This document shows positions 43,126 to 51,365 of a stretch of DNA of 64,000 nucleotides, in pieces. The notes under the pieces are model-generated. The model did no database searches. It was not told the DNA's origin and was given only the letters and a program-made list of their open reading frames with translations. The stretch covers positions 3,906,001 to 3,970,000 of the forward strand of contig OY970371.1 in NCBI GenBank assembly GCA_963718695.1, written 5' to 3'. Source of the DNA: Manganitrophus sp963718695 (GTDB lineage Bacteria > Nitrospirota > Nitrospiria > SBBL01 > Manganitrophaceae). The translations under genes were made by a program, and so were the position numbers. The stretch's first letter is position 1; each line of letters starts with the position of its first letter.

Positions 43126-43161
43126 AAAAGGAAAGGCCGATTGAATCGACCTTTCCTTTCT
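43126..43161. terminator. Bidirectional terminator between CBS and ferredoxin genes
   Basis: AAAAGGAAAGG and CCTTTCCTTTC flank a loop with its own GATTGAATCG palindrome. An A-tract precedes and T-rich sequence follows the stem, fitting termination of both converging genes. Confidence 0.75.
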
Positions 43162-43189
43162 CACTGAGAATCCTGCGTTACGTAACCGC

Positions 43190-43558
43190 TTAGTTGCGAA
43201 CCCCGCTCCAGACACGTGCCGGATCGATCTCCTTATCCGGATTCAGCGATTTGGCTTTCGCCAAAAGGACATCGGCTTTCTCGGGATAGATCGGATCGGA
43301 AATACAGCAATCGGACACCGGACAGACCGCCGCGCACTGGGGCTCATCAAAGTGGCCCACGCATTCGGTGCAGCGTTCGTAGGTGATGACGTAGATGTTG
43401 TCGCTGGATGCGTGTGCAAGCTGGCCGCCTCCGTCCGCCCCTGTCAATTTATATCCCTTCGACTCGCAATCGCTTCGGTTTTCGAAGATCGCTTCATTCG
43501 GACACTCGGGCAGGCAGGCTGCGCACGCGATGCATTCGCTGGTGATCAAAAGTGCCAT
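43190..43558 (-). CDS. Ferredoxin, 2x[4Fe-4S] (YfhL type)
   Basis: The 122-aa protein has a first cluster motif CIACAACLPECP and a second CTECVGHFDEPQCAAVCP. The insertion between Cys residues in the second cluster is typical of YfhL/Allochromatium-type ferredoxins. It carries low-potential electrons in the cytoplasm; the partner is not evident. It is a single gene facing the CBS gene across a terminator. Confidence 0.92.
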   Translation of the reverse strand: MALLITSECIACAACLPECPNEAIFENRSDCESKGYKLTGADGGGQLAHASSDNIYVITYERCTECVGHFDEPQCAAVCPVSDCCISDPIYPEKADVLLAKAKSLNPDKEIDPARVWSGVRN

Positions 43559-43646
43559 GGTAGGACTACCTCCTGGTTGCGTTATATAAAAAACTGATTT
43601 CGGAACTATATCATGCGGCTTCGCGGCATGTCAAACCCTTTTTAGT

Positions 43647-44138
43647 TTAACGCTTCCGAGCCGTTCGCGATTCCGCAAGGGCGGAGAGGACCTCGTCCAA
43701 ATGGGCGTCCACCTTCACGCGGCGGAAGAGATAGGTGATCTTCCCCTTCGGATCGATCAGGAAAGTCGACCGCTCGATTCCCCAAAATTTCCGGCCATAC
43801 ATATTCTTCAGTTTATAAACGCCGTAGGCCTTTGATACGGCGGCATCGGTATCACTCAACAATAAAAAAGGAAGGGTGTACTTCTCGACAAATTTTTGAT
43901 GCGAGGCAAGCGGGTCGAGACTGACCCCCAGGACGACCGTCTTGGCCTTCTTCAACTCGGCAAAGGAATCGCGAAAGGCGCAGGCCTCCTTGGTGCAGCC
44001 AGGGGTATCATCTTTTGGATAAAAATAAAGGATGACCTCGGCCTTTTCCCGGTATGAGGTAAGATCGATATTCTTCCCATCCGAGGATGGGAGGATAAAA
44101 GGGGGAGCCTCATCCCCCGGTTTCAGCTCTGTAATCAC
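43647..44138 (-). CDS. bcp: Peroxiredoxin, Bcp/PrxQ type
   Basis: The 163-aa thiol peroxidase has the peroxidatic Cys in DDTPGCTKEACAFRD with the resolving Cys five residues later, as in BCP/PrxQ. It reduces hydroperoxides with thioredoxin. GTG 44138 directly follows the stop of the LON-domain gene (TAG then GTG), with GGAGGG upstream, so the two are coupled. Confidence 0.93.
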   Translation of the reverse strand: MITELKPGDEAPPFILPSSDGKNIDLTSYREKAEVILYFYPKDDTPGCTKEACAFRDSFAELKKAKTVVLGVSLDPLASHQKFVEKYTLPFLLLSDTDAAVSKAYGVYKLKNMYGRKFWGIERSTFLIDPKGKITYLFRRVKVDAHLDEVLSALAESRTARKR

Positions 44139-44783
44139 CTATCCCTCCGTTTGTCCATCGGTCTGTCCGATGGTATGAAGACCCATCTCCATCAACTCCG
44201 TCAGTCGCCGCGCGCGTTGCGAAAGATCATCGGCTTCCAGCAAAAACTGTTTTTCCAGGACGGTGAGGGGAAGCCCTGCCGAGAGGGTCGCGACCAGGAC
44301 ATCATCTTCAAGCCCGATTTCCAGAATCGACTCCAACGCCTCCGCCCCCGGCATCTTTTGGCGGTAGCGCATCGTTAGACCGACCAACTTTTCTTTAAGC
44401 GGCGCGAGGAGGAACTCGGTCTGCGGCTCCTCGACGATATCGATTCGTCCCTGCCGGTAGCTCCGGTCATGACTTTCGCCCCGAATGAGGCATTTCTTGA
44501 GGCCGTAGAGAATAATGTTATACCTTCCGTCGTCCAGTCGCTGGGAGCGAATGATCCTTCCGACCGCGCCTGTTTCATGGATCGGCGGGTTCCCATCATA
44601 ATTGATCTCCCAGCCCTCTTTCAAGAGGACCATCCCGATCATCCGATCTCCCCCCAAGGCATTTTCGACCATCTCGCGGTAGCGCGGCTCGAAGATGTGG
44701 AGAGGAAGGTAGGTCTTCGGAAAGAAGACCACATTCGGAAGCGGAAAAAGGGGAACCCACTCGGGAATTTGTGTTTTCGACAT
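44139..44783 (-). CDS. LON substrate-binding domain protein
   Basis: The 214-aa protein is a stand-alone LON N-terminal domain: VPLFPLPNVVFFPKTYLPLHIFEPRYREMV, then GAVGRIIRSQRLDDGRYNIILYG and a C-terminal helical part. It lacks the AAA and protease domains of Lon. Such proteins are common and may bind unfolded proteins. ATG 44783 is chosen over TTG 44786. It forms an operon with bcp. Confidence 0.9.
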   Translation of the reverse strand: MSKTQIPEWVPLFPLPNVVFFPKTYLPLHIFEPRYREMVENALGGDRMIGMVLLKEGWEINYDGNPPIHETGAVGRIIRSQRLDDGRYNIILYGLKKCLIRGESHDRSYRQGRIDIVEEPQTEFLLAPLKEKLVGLTMRYRQKMPGAEALESILEIGLEDDVLVATLSAGLPLTVLEKQFLLEADDLSQRARRLTELMEMGLHTIGQTDGQTEG

Positions 44784-45059
44784 CAATTTTATGTGGGGGC
44801 CCGTCCGGCAGACCCAAAGAGAGGGTCCTCCGATGCCCCCACACCCCGACTGGTCACCGGCAAAGCCGGATGTCCAGCCCTTTCTGTTTCGAGGTCACCA
44901 TCAAGCAAGCTTGATGTGCATCCTACGATGTCCCACACCCCGCGGCTCACCCTACGGGGTACAGGCGGACAGGCGAAGCCTGATCCTCGCTTTCTTTATC
45001 ATCAGACGCCGGGCCAGCCGTTCGTGGTGAGCCTGTTGAACCCTGCACCTCGTCTTGGG
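44784..45059. other. Repeat-rich intergenic region
   Basis: No gene is supported. It has GTGGGGGC/GCCCCCAC arms at 44793-44800 and 44835-44842, a CATCAAGC-AA-GCTTGATG hairpin at 44899-44916, and a TTCGTGGTGAGCCTGTTGAA element near 45021-45040 that matches a known class of dispersed bacterial palindromes (half unit). Short frames in all phases look random. Confidence 0.55.
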
Positions 45060-45950
45060 TTATTGAATTTTCTCGATCAAAGGTGCGGTGGGGACGAGGT
45101 GTCGCTTCATCCCGAGCTCTTTGGGTGAAAAGCCCATTGCCAAGCCGAGAAGTTGGGGGAGATGGAGGATCGGCACGCCGAGTGTCTCGTCCGGCTGGGT
45201 CTTCTGAAGGCGGTCTTCGGCGCGGTCTTGATAGATATCGAGGCTCATATGGCAGAGGGGGCAGGGGGTGACCATCGCGTCGCTTCCTTTTGCTTTTGCC
45301 TCTCCGACGTTTTTCGCCACCATGCTCAGCGCAATTTCGTCTTTCTCCAGAAGCACGGGGAAGCCGCAGCACTTCGTTCGGCCGTCGTATTCAACCGGAT
45401 AGGCCCCGACGGCGCGGATTAGTTTTTCAAGCGAGGTCGGATTTTCCCAATCGTCAAAGCCGGTGGCGCGAGAAGGACGCAAAATATAGCAGCCGTAGAA
45501 CGGCGCGATCGATACGTTCAAAGGATGGGTAATAAACTTGCTCAACTCTTCCAACCCGAAGTCTTTGATTAAAATCCACTGAAGATGTTTTACTTCGACC
45601 GTCCCGTGGTACTCCAGCCCGGTCGAGTCCTTGAGCGCCCGATTGATCCGGTCGCGCAGGGCCTCATCGTCTTGGAGGTTCCTGTTCGCCCCGCCCAAGA
45701 TCCCCTGGCAAGTCCCGCAGATGGTCATGACATTGGTAATTCCCATCTTCTCGGCGGTGGCGAGGGTCCGGGCATTGAGGGTGTAGGCGAGATCAGGGTC
45801 TGCTTCGCTGATCACGCCGGCCCCGCAGCAATTGAATGCTTCGAGTTCAACAATGTCGAGCCCTAAGCGTCCGACCACTTTCATGGTCGAGGTATAGAGC
45901 TCCGGGGTGGCTCCTTTGGAGGCACATCCTGGAAAGAGGGCGTACTTCAT
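45060..45950 (-). CDS. CCG-domain protein, HdrB/SdhE-like heterodisulfide reductase or quinone oxidoreductase subunit
   Basis: The 296-aa protein has two CCG domains: FNCCGAGVIS with CGTCQG, and KCCGFPVLL with CPLCH. These motifs bind non-cubane iron-sulfur clusters in HdrB and in SdhE of type E succinate:quinone reductases. Together with the adjacent SdhB-like subunit it suggests a succinate dehydrogenase/fumarate reductase that uses a CCG subunit in place of a cytochrome b anchor. The start ATG 45950 overlaps the upstream stop (ATGA). No SdhA is in the window. Confidence 0.88.
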   Translation of the reverse strand: MKYALFPGCASKGATPELYTSTMKVVGRLGLDIVELEAFNCCGAGVISEADPDLAYTLNARTLATAEKMGITNVMTICGTCQGILGGANRNLQDDEALRDRINRALKDSTGLEYHGTVEVKHLQWILIKDFGLEELSKFITHPLNVSIAPFYGCYILRPSRATGFDDWENPTSLEKLIRAVGAYPVEYDGRTKCCGFPVLLEKDEIALSMVAKNVGEAKAKGSDAMVTPCPLCHMSLDIYQDRAEDRLQKTQPDETLGVPILHLPQLLGLAMGFSPKELGMKRHLVPTAPLIEKIQ

Positions 45951-46888
45951 TTTGGCTTCTCCCAACGTTTGCAAATGGACCGGACCGCATCGGCCCCCGG
46001 GACGCGCTTGAACGGCAACGGCGTCTTCCCGTGCAAGAACATCTTGATGCCGAGCGGAATGATTCGGAGCATCTTCCGGATATTTCCCCACGTCATTAAG
46101 ATCGGCAGGCGTGTCTCGTTCAGCCGACCCTCTTCGCAGACGACTTTGGTAAACTCGGTGATATGTCTCCCCTCAATCGAGTTTCCGAGTCCGACATCGA
46201 TCGACTGCCGCCGGAGGCGCACGATCTGCTCCATCGGGCGAACATCTTTCGGGCAGACCTGAACACAGAAAACGCACCGAACGCAGTCCCAGATCCCATC
46301 GGGCCCTTGAAGCGCTTCCAGGCGGGGAGTATGCGCCTGGTCTCTCGGATCGGCCTGAAAACGATAGGCTTTGGCCAATGCGGCCGGACCCAGGAAACCG
46401 GGGGAGACTTCATAAGCGGTGCAGGCCGAAACGCATGCCCCGCACATGATGCAGCCGTCGGCATTGTGCAGCTTCTCGTGAATATCCTTCAACGCTTCGG
46501 TCGGGACCTCCGCCCCATTCTTCGTCATCAGGAAGGGATCGACCGCCCGGATCTTCTCCCAAAAGGGGTTCATCTGGACCACCATGTCTTTGATCACCGG
46601 CATGTTCGCCATCGGTCCGACTTCGATTTTCCCGTGGTGATCGAGCTCTTCTTTGAGAGGAACCTTGCAAGCAAGTTTCTGACTTCCGTTGACCTGCATC
46701 GCGCAGGAGCCGCAAATCGCCGCCCGGCAGGAGGCGCGGAAGGTCAAGGTGCCGTCGGTCTCGGCCTTGATTTTCAAAAGGGCCGTGAGTAATGTCATTC
46801 CCCGGCTTGCCTCAACGAAGTAGTCCTTTGGGTAAGGCTTCGGATCGATGTCGGGGTTAAATTTTTGGACGGTCAGTTTAACGCGCAT
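45947..46888 (-). CDS. sdhB: Succinate dehydrogenase/fumarate reductase iron-sulfur subunit
   Basis: The 313-aa protein has an N-terminal [2Fe-2S] ferredoxin domain (CRAAICGSCAMQVNG, upstream of KLAC) and a C-terminal domain with CIMCGACVSACTAYE and CVRCVFCVQVCPKDV. It relays electrons between a flavoprotein (not in window) and the CCG subunit encoded downstream. ATG 46888 is chosen over the TTG at 46906 because the family N terminus begins RVKLTVQKFNP. Confidence 0.92.
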   Translation of the reverse strand: MRVKLTVQKFNPDIDPKPYPKDYFVEASRGMTLLTALLKIKAETDGTLTFRASCRAAICGSCAMQVNGSQKLACKVPLKEELDHHGKIEVGPMANMPVIKDMVVQMNPFWEKIRAVDPFLMTKNGAEVPTEALKDIHEKLHNADGCIMCGACVSACTAYEVSPGFLGPAALAKAYRFQADPRDQAHTPRLEALQGPDGIWDCVRCVFCVQVCPKDVRPMEQIVRLRRQSIDVGLGNSIEGRHITEFTKVVCEEGRLNETRLPILMTWGNIRKMLRIIPLGIKMFLHGKTPLPFKRVPGADAVRSICKRWEKPK

Positions 46889-46978
46889 TGGACTCGATGA
46901 TATCAAAGATTACTGGGTTGCCGGTAAATCGGTGAGACAAGAGATTAAAATAAAAGAGGGAGAAAAGATGAAAAATGC

Positions 46979-47527
46979 TTATCCGACCTCCGCCGGATCT
47001 CTCACCCAGTATCGCTCAAATTCAGCCAAATGGGCCAAGGTGGAGAAATCTTTCATCCGGTCGAGGTAAACCTTCCCGTTCAGATGGTCGATCTCATGCT
47101 GGAAGACAATCGCGAGAAAGCCTTCCGCTTCCATTTCGACCGGTTCCATGTAGCGGTTAAAGGCTTTCAGGCCGACCCGCGCCGAGCGAACGACTTTGCC
47201 GCGAAGGTTATCGACGCTCAAGCAGCCCTCCCAGCCTTCGATCTTCTCTTCGGACATGTACGTAAAAGTGGGATTGAGCAGAATCAAGAGTGAAAGATCG
47301 GGCGAATTTGGATAACGGGGATTGGCATTGGCCTCGATGACGACAATTTGTTTGGATTCAAAAACCTGAGGCGCGGCCAGTCCGACGCCATCGAGTTTCC
47401 GCATCGTCTCGACCATATCTTCCAGGAAGTGTTGAAAGTTCGGGTCTTGACACTCGGCCGGGGTCACGGGAGCCGCGATCTTCCGAAGGATAGGGTTTCC
47501 GAGTTTTGCCACTTTTAAAATAGCCAT
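46979..47527 (-). CDS. def: Peptide deformylase
   Basis: The 182-aa metalloenzyme removes the formyl group from nascent chains. The three motifs GVGLAAPQV, EGCLSV (metal Cys) and QHEIDHLNG (metal His pair, catalytic Glu) are intact. GGGAAAAAAG precedes ATG 47527. It stands alone here, without fmt, which is usual in some lineages. Confidence 0.95.
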   Translation of the reverse strand: MAILKVAKLGNPILRKIAAPVTPAECQDPNFQHFLEDMVETMRKLDGVGLAAPQVFESKQIVVIEANANPRYPNSPDLSLLILLNPTFTYMSEEKIEGWEGCLSVDNLRGKVVRSARVGLKAFNRYMEPVEMEAEGFLAIVFQHEIDHLNGKVYLDRMKDFSTLAHLAEFERYWVRDPAEVG

Positions 47528-47678
47528 CTTTTTTCCCGTAGTTTCCGTAATTTATATCATACCCGATCTCTTTTTGCAACCGCCCGAACGGGTGAATGGA
47601 TGGACATTTTGTGAGTCATGTGAGTGAAGAGAATAAAGGAGGAAAAGTAAATTGAATGAAATGAAGACCGCGGGGTTT

Positions 47679-48689
47679 TTAGCGGGTCTGATCGATCGTT
47701 TCTTCCTCTTCGGAAGAAGGTTGGGTCCCCAGTTCCGAAAAGGCAGCCATCTCCACGCGGTTTTTACCGGCGCGTTTCGCGCGATAGAGGGCGAAGTCGG
47801 CGGTCGCGATGACCTGAGAAGGGTGCTGAAGACCGGGATCGGGCAATCCGGAAATGCCGATGCTGAGGGTCACCGAATGCCGCTTGGGCAGAAAAGAGTG
47901 GATTTGACTGAAGGCGGCTTCGCGGATCCGCTCCGCGATCTGGCGGGACTTTTCCCGGGCCGATTCGGGAAGCAGAACGGCGAATTCATCGCCGCCATAT
48001 CGGGAGATCAAATCGACATCGCGCAGTTGAACTTGAAGCAGACGCGCCACCTCGCTCAAGACCCGGTCTCCCGACTCATGACCATAGGTATCATTGATCG
48101 ATTTAAAGTGATCAACGTCGATCATGAAACAGGAGAAGAGGGTTCCGTACCGTTGCGCGCGGGAGAACTCCTGTTGTAAGACCTCTCTAAAATAGCGGCG
48201 GTTGAAGAGGCCGGTGACCGGATCGGTCATGGCGAGTTCCTGAACGTTTTTCAGAAGGGTCTTGTATTCCTCGTTCTTCTGGGTGAGGTTATCCTGAAGC
48301 TGTTTCATGCGAAGGCAGGCGTTGACGCGCGCTTTGAGCTCGCGCGCATCGAACGGTTTAGTGATGTAGTCGTTCGCCCCTTGCTCGAAACCGAGGACCA
48401 GATCTTCTGTTTTGTCACGCACGGTAATCATGATGAGGGGAATGGTCATCGTCTCGGGGCTTGCCCGCAGCAGCCGGCAAACATCATGGCCGGTGATATC
48501 GGGAAGAACAACATCGAGGAGAATCAGATCGGGAGGGTTTCGCCGGGCCTGTTTGATCGCATCGGCCCCGGTGTAGGTCCAGGAAACGTCAAAACCCATC
48601 TTCTCAAACATGACTTTGATCTGATCCACTTCGAAGGCGCTGTCATCGGCGATCAGAACGCTCGGCGCTTTCTTTCGCTTCTTTTTCAT
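47679..48689 (-). CDS. Response regulator diguanylate cyclase (PleD-like)
   Basis: The 336-aa protein has a canonical receiver (acidic pair ADD, phospho-Asp in ILLDVVLPD, Lys in ITKPFD), a coiled linker and a GGDEF domain. The GGDEF motif is intact and an I-site RDVD lies five residues upstream. It should make c-di-GMP when phosphorylated. No cognate kinase is adjacent. It is the last chromosomal gene before the prophage. Confidence 0.93.
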   Translation of the reverse strand: MKKKRKKAPSVLIADDSAFEVDQIKVMFEKMGFDVSWTYTGADAIKQARRNPPDLILLDVVLPDITGHDVCRLLRASPETMTIPLIMITVRDKTEDLVLGFEQGANDYITKPFDARELKARVNACLRMKQLQDNLTQKNEEYKTLLKNVQELAMTDPVTGLFNRRYFREVLQQEFSRAQRYGTLFSCFMIDVDHFKSINDTYGHESGDRVLSEVARLLQVQLRDVDLISRYGGDEFAVLLPESAREKSRQIAERIREAAFSQIHSFLPKRHSVTLSIGISGLPDPGLQHPSQVIATADFALYRAKRAGKNRVEMAAFSELGTQPSSEEEETIDQTR

Positions 48690-49039
48690 TTTGAAATCGT
48701 AACATAAAAAGGAGGGCTGTCAACTAAGGAGAAGCCGCCGTGATGCTCCACAGGCCGAGCAAAAACAGCGGAGGAAGAGAGAGATGAGAAAACGGAATTT
48801 GGAACGGTGACTCGATGCGGAATCGATATCCGTAAGCCGGAGAGGAGGGAGGGCTCGAGTCGTTAGCAATGTTCAGGAAAAGTGGAGGCGGCGATGCGCC
48901 TTATAGCGAAGCCGCATATAAAGTCATGGTGTACCAGATCGTCTGAAATCATATACTTCGGAGTATATTACCGATAAGGTAGGAGGCGGGGGAGCTGACC
49001 AGGCTCGCCCCGCCTGTGGGAAGGGGATCGGTGCGGGTA
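48690..49039. other. Chromosome-prophage junction region
   Basis: About 350 bases with no supported protein gene. It contains a perfect ATATACT-TCGG-AGTATAT hairpin at 48951-48968 and a GC-rich inverted repeat GGCGGGGGAGC/GCTCGCCCCGCC at about 48983-49016 just after the last phage gene. An attachment site could lie here, but no direct repeat can be checked because the other prophage end is outside the window. Confidence 0.5.
48983..49016 (-). terminator. GC-rich hairpin at the end of the phage late operon
   Basis: GGCGGGGGAGC pairs with GCTCGCCCCGCC around a short loop about 25 bases after the last phage gene (minus strand). No T-tract follows, so it may be a rho-type or imperfect terminator. 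Confidence 0.4.
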
Positions 49040-49423
49040 TCAGGACACCTTGACAAGATTTTTCACGAGCAAATAAATCTCATGCTTGCCGGCTTTCGTC
49101 GCGCCGCCGGCCGACCAGGTCCACTCAAACAGGGCGACGTGAGTTTCAACGTCGAGGGTGTCATCGAGGATCGGGTTGTCTGCAGGGTTCATCGAGAATT
49201 GAAAGTTGCCGCTTCCGTCCACGGTTACCTGATTGGCGTTTAGAACATCCTGGGCGCTGCGGCTATTGATGATCGATCCTGATGCCCGGTCATAGAGCGT
49301 CAGGGTGAGGGTCGCTAAATCCCCCGACCCAAGAGGACCCCCGCTCTCGTTCGTCAAATCTCCATCGATAACGACCGTCGTCTTCTCCGCGATCTCGTCA
49401 TTAAAAACGGTCTTGATTGCCAT
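49040..49423 (-). CDS. Phage tail-end protein, baseplate/fibre accessory type
   Basis: The 127-aa product is beta-rich, with VVIDGDLTNESGGP and LTLTLYDRASGSIINSR near its N-terminal half, like beta-sandwich domains of baseplate upper proteins. No enzyme motif is seen. GGAGG lies nine bases before ATG 49423. It is the last gene of the operon. Function is inferred only from position and fold-like composition. Confidence 0.5.
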   Translation of the reverse strand: MAIKTVFNDEIAEKTTVVIDGDLTNESGGPLGSGDLATLTLTLYDRASGSIINSRSAQDVLNANQVTVDGSGNFQFSMNPADNPILDDTLDVETHVALFEWTWSAGGATKAGKHEIYLLVKNLVKVS

Positions 49424-49440
49424 TGAGCGCCGCCTCCCTA

Positions 49441-49896
49441 TTACGGATGTCTAAGCTTGAGCTCGCAATTTTGAAGGGTCAGAGTTTGCCCGCTTGACAC
49501 GACCCGATCCGAGGTAAGGTCCCAATAAGCGATGACCTGCCGGCTCCCAACGGTCACGTTGTCGTCGAGGAGGACGGCATATCTCGCCCCGTTTCCACTC
49601 GCCGGAATTGGCCCTCCGCTCGCCGTCCACACTACATCTTTGATTTGAGTCAAAGCCCAATCGTTCGTATCGTCTTCGGTCAACGTGTCGAAGTCGGTCG
49701 AGTTCTTCGTCAAAGAGATTCCGCCCGACGTGTATCCGTTCCCCGCCGCGATCTCGGTCAACTGTCCAAAGGTGTTTGTGTCCGGCCCGGGAGCCGCCGC
49801 GCTCGTCACCAATGCGACGAAAAGATTTGTCGGCCATCCTGTATTTCTAAAAAGACTTTGAAGCGCTAGAAACAACCCCCTGTTCGTCCATCCCAT
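49441..49896 (-). CDS. Phage structural protein near the fibre genes
   Basis: The 151-aa protein begins MGWTNRGLFLALQSLFRNTGWPT and has Thr/Gly-rich beta segments (GNGYTSGGISL). The pattern recurs in phage tail-fibre accessory proteins. GGAGAATAA precedes ATG 49896. It sits between the LamG-like protein and the terminal gene. No precise function can be assigned. Confidence 0.5.
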   Translation of the reverse strand: MGWTNRGLFLALQSLFRNTGWPTNLFVALVTSAAAPGPDTNTFGQLTEIAAGNGYTSGGISLTKNSTDFDTLTEDDTNDWALTQIKDVVWTASGGPIPASGNGARYAVLLDDNVTVGSRQVIAYWDLTSDRVVSSGQTLTLQNCELKLRHP

Positions 49897-49920
49897 TTTT
49901 TATTCTCCTTATGTGAGAGA

Positions 49921-51075
49921 CTACTTAATAATTGACACGTTTTCGAGCTCCGGCCGAGACAGTGTCGCGTTATTGATCGCCGGTCTTTTTAGTGCGAGGT
50001 TAATCAATCGGATCGCCTGGACCTGGACGATCGGGTCCCCGACGGTTACCGTCGGGTCAAGCGTTGAGCAAATCGCCTCGAGCAAAGCCGGAGTTATGAC
50101 CATGCTCCCGAGGGAGACTGAGGGATTGACCGTGTCCGCGATCGCCTCGGCCGCCGGTGGCGCAATCGAAAGGCTTCCGAGGACGATCAAGGGATTCCCT
50201 GTTTCCGCGATCGCCTCCGATGAAACAGGGGAAACGGAGACCGACCCTAAAACGACCGCCGGATTCGCCGTCTCCGCGATCGCCTCGGAAGTAGCCGGAG
50301 CAATCAAGAGAGAACCTAAAACGACACCAGGATTCGCCGTCTCCGCGATCGCCTCAGAAGCGGCCGGAGTTACAGTAACGCCGCCCCCCCCAACCTCAAT
50401 CAACGGCACACTCGCCGCCCATTTAGGAGTAAAGAGCGTGATCGGGGCATGGTTCGCCAGTGTTGCCCCTGTTACCGCTCCGGTATTGCCGCCGCCAGAC
50501 AAGTCAGGCTCCGGATCGTTAAGCCCCCATAACGTCCACCTTGCTACGGGGATCGCCGTGATCCTTGCCCCGCGTGACCTCGCCAGGATTTCATTGACCG
50601 AGAGGGCAGAGCTATAGATTTCAATTTCAGCGATGTCCCCGTTAAATAGACCCTGCGGCGTCGATTGGGAGCTTCCCCCGATTCGGTGGTTCGGGCTGGA
50701 CAAGCTTGTAGACGGAGTTCCAGTCTCCGCCCTCGTAGCAATCTCCGCACCATTCTTGTATATTTTCTGATTAGACCCGTCATATCTTGCCGCAACATGG
50801 GTCCATACCCCGGTCGAAATATCCCCGGCAGAAGAGGCTATCTCCGCATAGGTCGATGCGGCTACTGTAAAACCAAATAACAGAGACCCGTCCAGTGCAA
50901 CCCTGAAATAGTAGTTCAGCGATACCTCATTGGAATTGCCCCGATTGATGATATATCCATACGGATCTGGCAAGGACCCGACTTTGATCCATGCCAATAT
51001 GGTCATAGTCGTGACCTGTGGCGCGGTCGAAGTCAAGGTGATGTATTGCCCTGTCCCACTAAAATTTCTTGCCAC
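49921..51075 (-). CDS. LamG-like phage protein with five 23-aa repeats
   Basis: The 384-aa protein has an N-terminal concanavalin/LamG-like domain (about 1-165: GTGQYITLTSTAP, WTHVAARYDGSNQKIYKNG, GDIAEIEIYSSALS) that usually binds glycans. Five tandem repeats of 23 residues follow, with core EAIAETANP and VVLGS (about 230-345). A unique C terminus closes it. GTG 51075 lies two bases after the upstream stop. It is a candidate receptor-binding or fibre tip protein. The repeats could extend or oligomerise the fibre. Confidence 0.7.
   Translation of the reverse strand: MARNFSGTGQYITLTSTAPQVTTMTILAWIKVGSLPDPYGYIINRGNSNEVSLNYYFRVALDGSLLFGFTVAASTYAEIASSAGDISTGVWTHVAARYDGSNQKIYKNGAEIATRAETGTPSTSLSSPNHRIGGSSQSTPQGLFNGDIAEIEIYSSALSVNEILARSRGARITAIPVARWTLWGLNDPEPDLSGGGNTGAVTGATLANHAPITLFTPKWAASVPLIEVGGGGVTVTPAASEAIAETANPGVVLGSLLIAPATSEAIAETANPAVVLGSVSVSPVSSEAIAETGNPLIVLGSLSIAPPAAEAIADTVNPSVSLGSMVITPALLEAICSTLDPTVTVGDPIVQVQAIRLINLALKRPAINNATLSRPELENVSIIK
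50030..50382 (-). repeat. In-frame tandem repeat, 5 x about 69 bp
   Basis: Five imperfect copies, each coding 23 residues (EAIAETANPxVVLGS core), lie inside the LamG-like phage gene. Copies 1-3 are closest to each other; the last is diverged. Confidence 0.85.
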
Positions 51076-51076
51076 C

Positions 51077-51361
51077 TTAGATTATCCCCGTCTCTTTCAT
51101 CACCCACGCCATGAGCGCAACCGCTTTTTGTTGCGCCGTTGAATTGCTTTTAAACGGCTCAGGCAAGCGAGAAACGATATTTTGCTTGACCGTTTGACCC
51201 GCCGTGAGATTTGCCGGGAGTAAGTCCATCGTGTCATCGATCGAACCTACAGCCGCTAGAAGATCGTCAAGATTTAGATTTGCCGTAGTACCAGTTTCTT
51301 GAAACATTCTCCTAGCTAATTCCCTTGCTGCTGTTCGTCTCTGCTCTGTAGTTTGTGCCAT
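51077..51361 (-). CDS. Small phage protein, helical
   Basis: The 94-aa product begins MAQTTEQRRTAARELARRMF and is mostly helical, with an AVALMAWVMKETG C terminus. ATG 51361 with GGGAG upstream is chosen over a longer start at 51430. It lies between two structural genes. No family is recognised. Confidence 0.5.
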   Translation of the reverse strand: MAQTTEQRRTAARELARRMFQETGTTANLNLDDLLAAVGSIDDTMDLLPANLTAGQTVKQNIVSRLPEPFKSNSTAQQKAVALMAWVMKETGII

Positions 51362-51365
51362 TGTC

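Noticed and set aside
46968..47069. Short plus-strand frame with a GAGGGAG ribosome-binding-like site at the end of def
   Set aside because: It is antisense to the def C terminus, and the purine run is the complement of a T-rich tail after def.
47652..48179. Plus-strand frame with AAAGGAGG upstream
   Set aside because: It lies entirely opposite the GGDEF gene and its composition matches an antisense shadow.
50030..50382. CRISPR array
   Set aside because: The regular 69-bp units have no spacers of unrelated sequence and are in-frame repeats of a phage protein.
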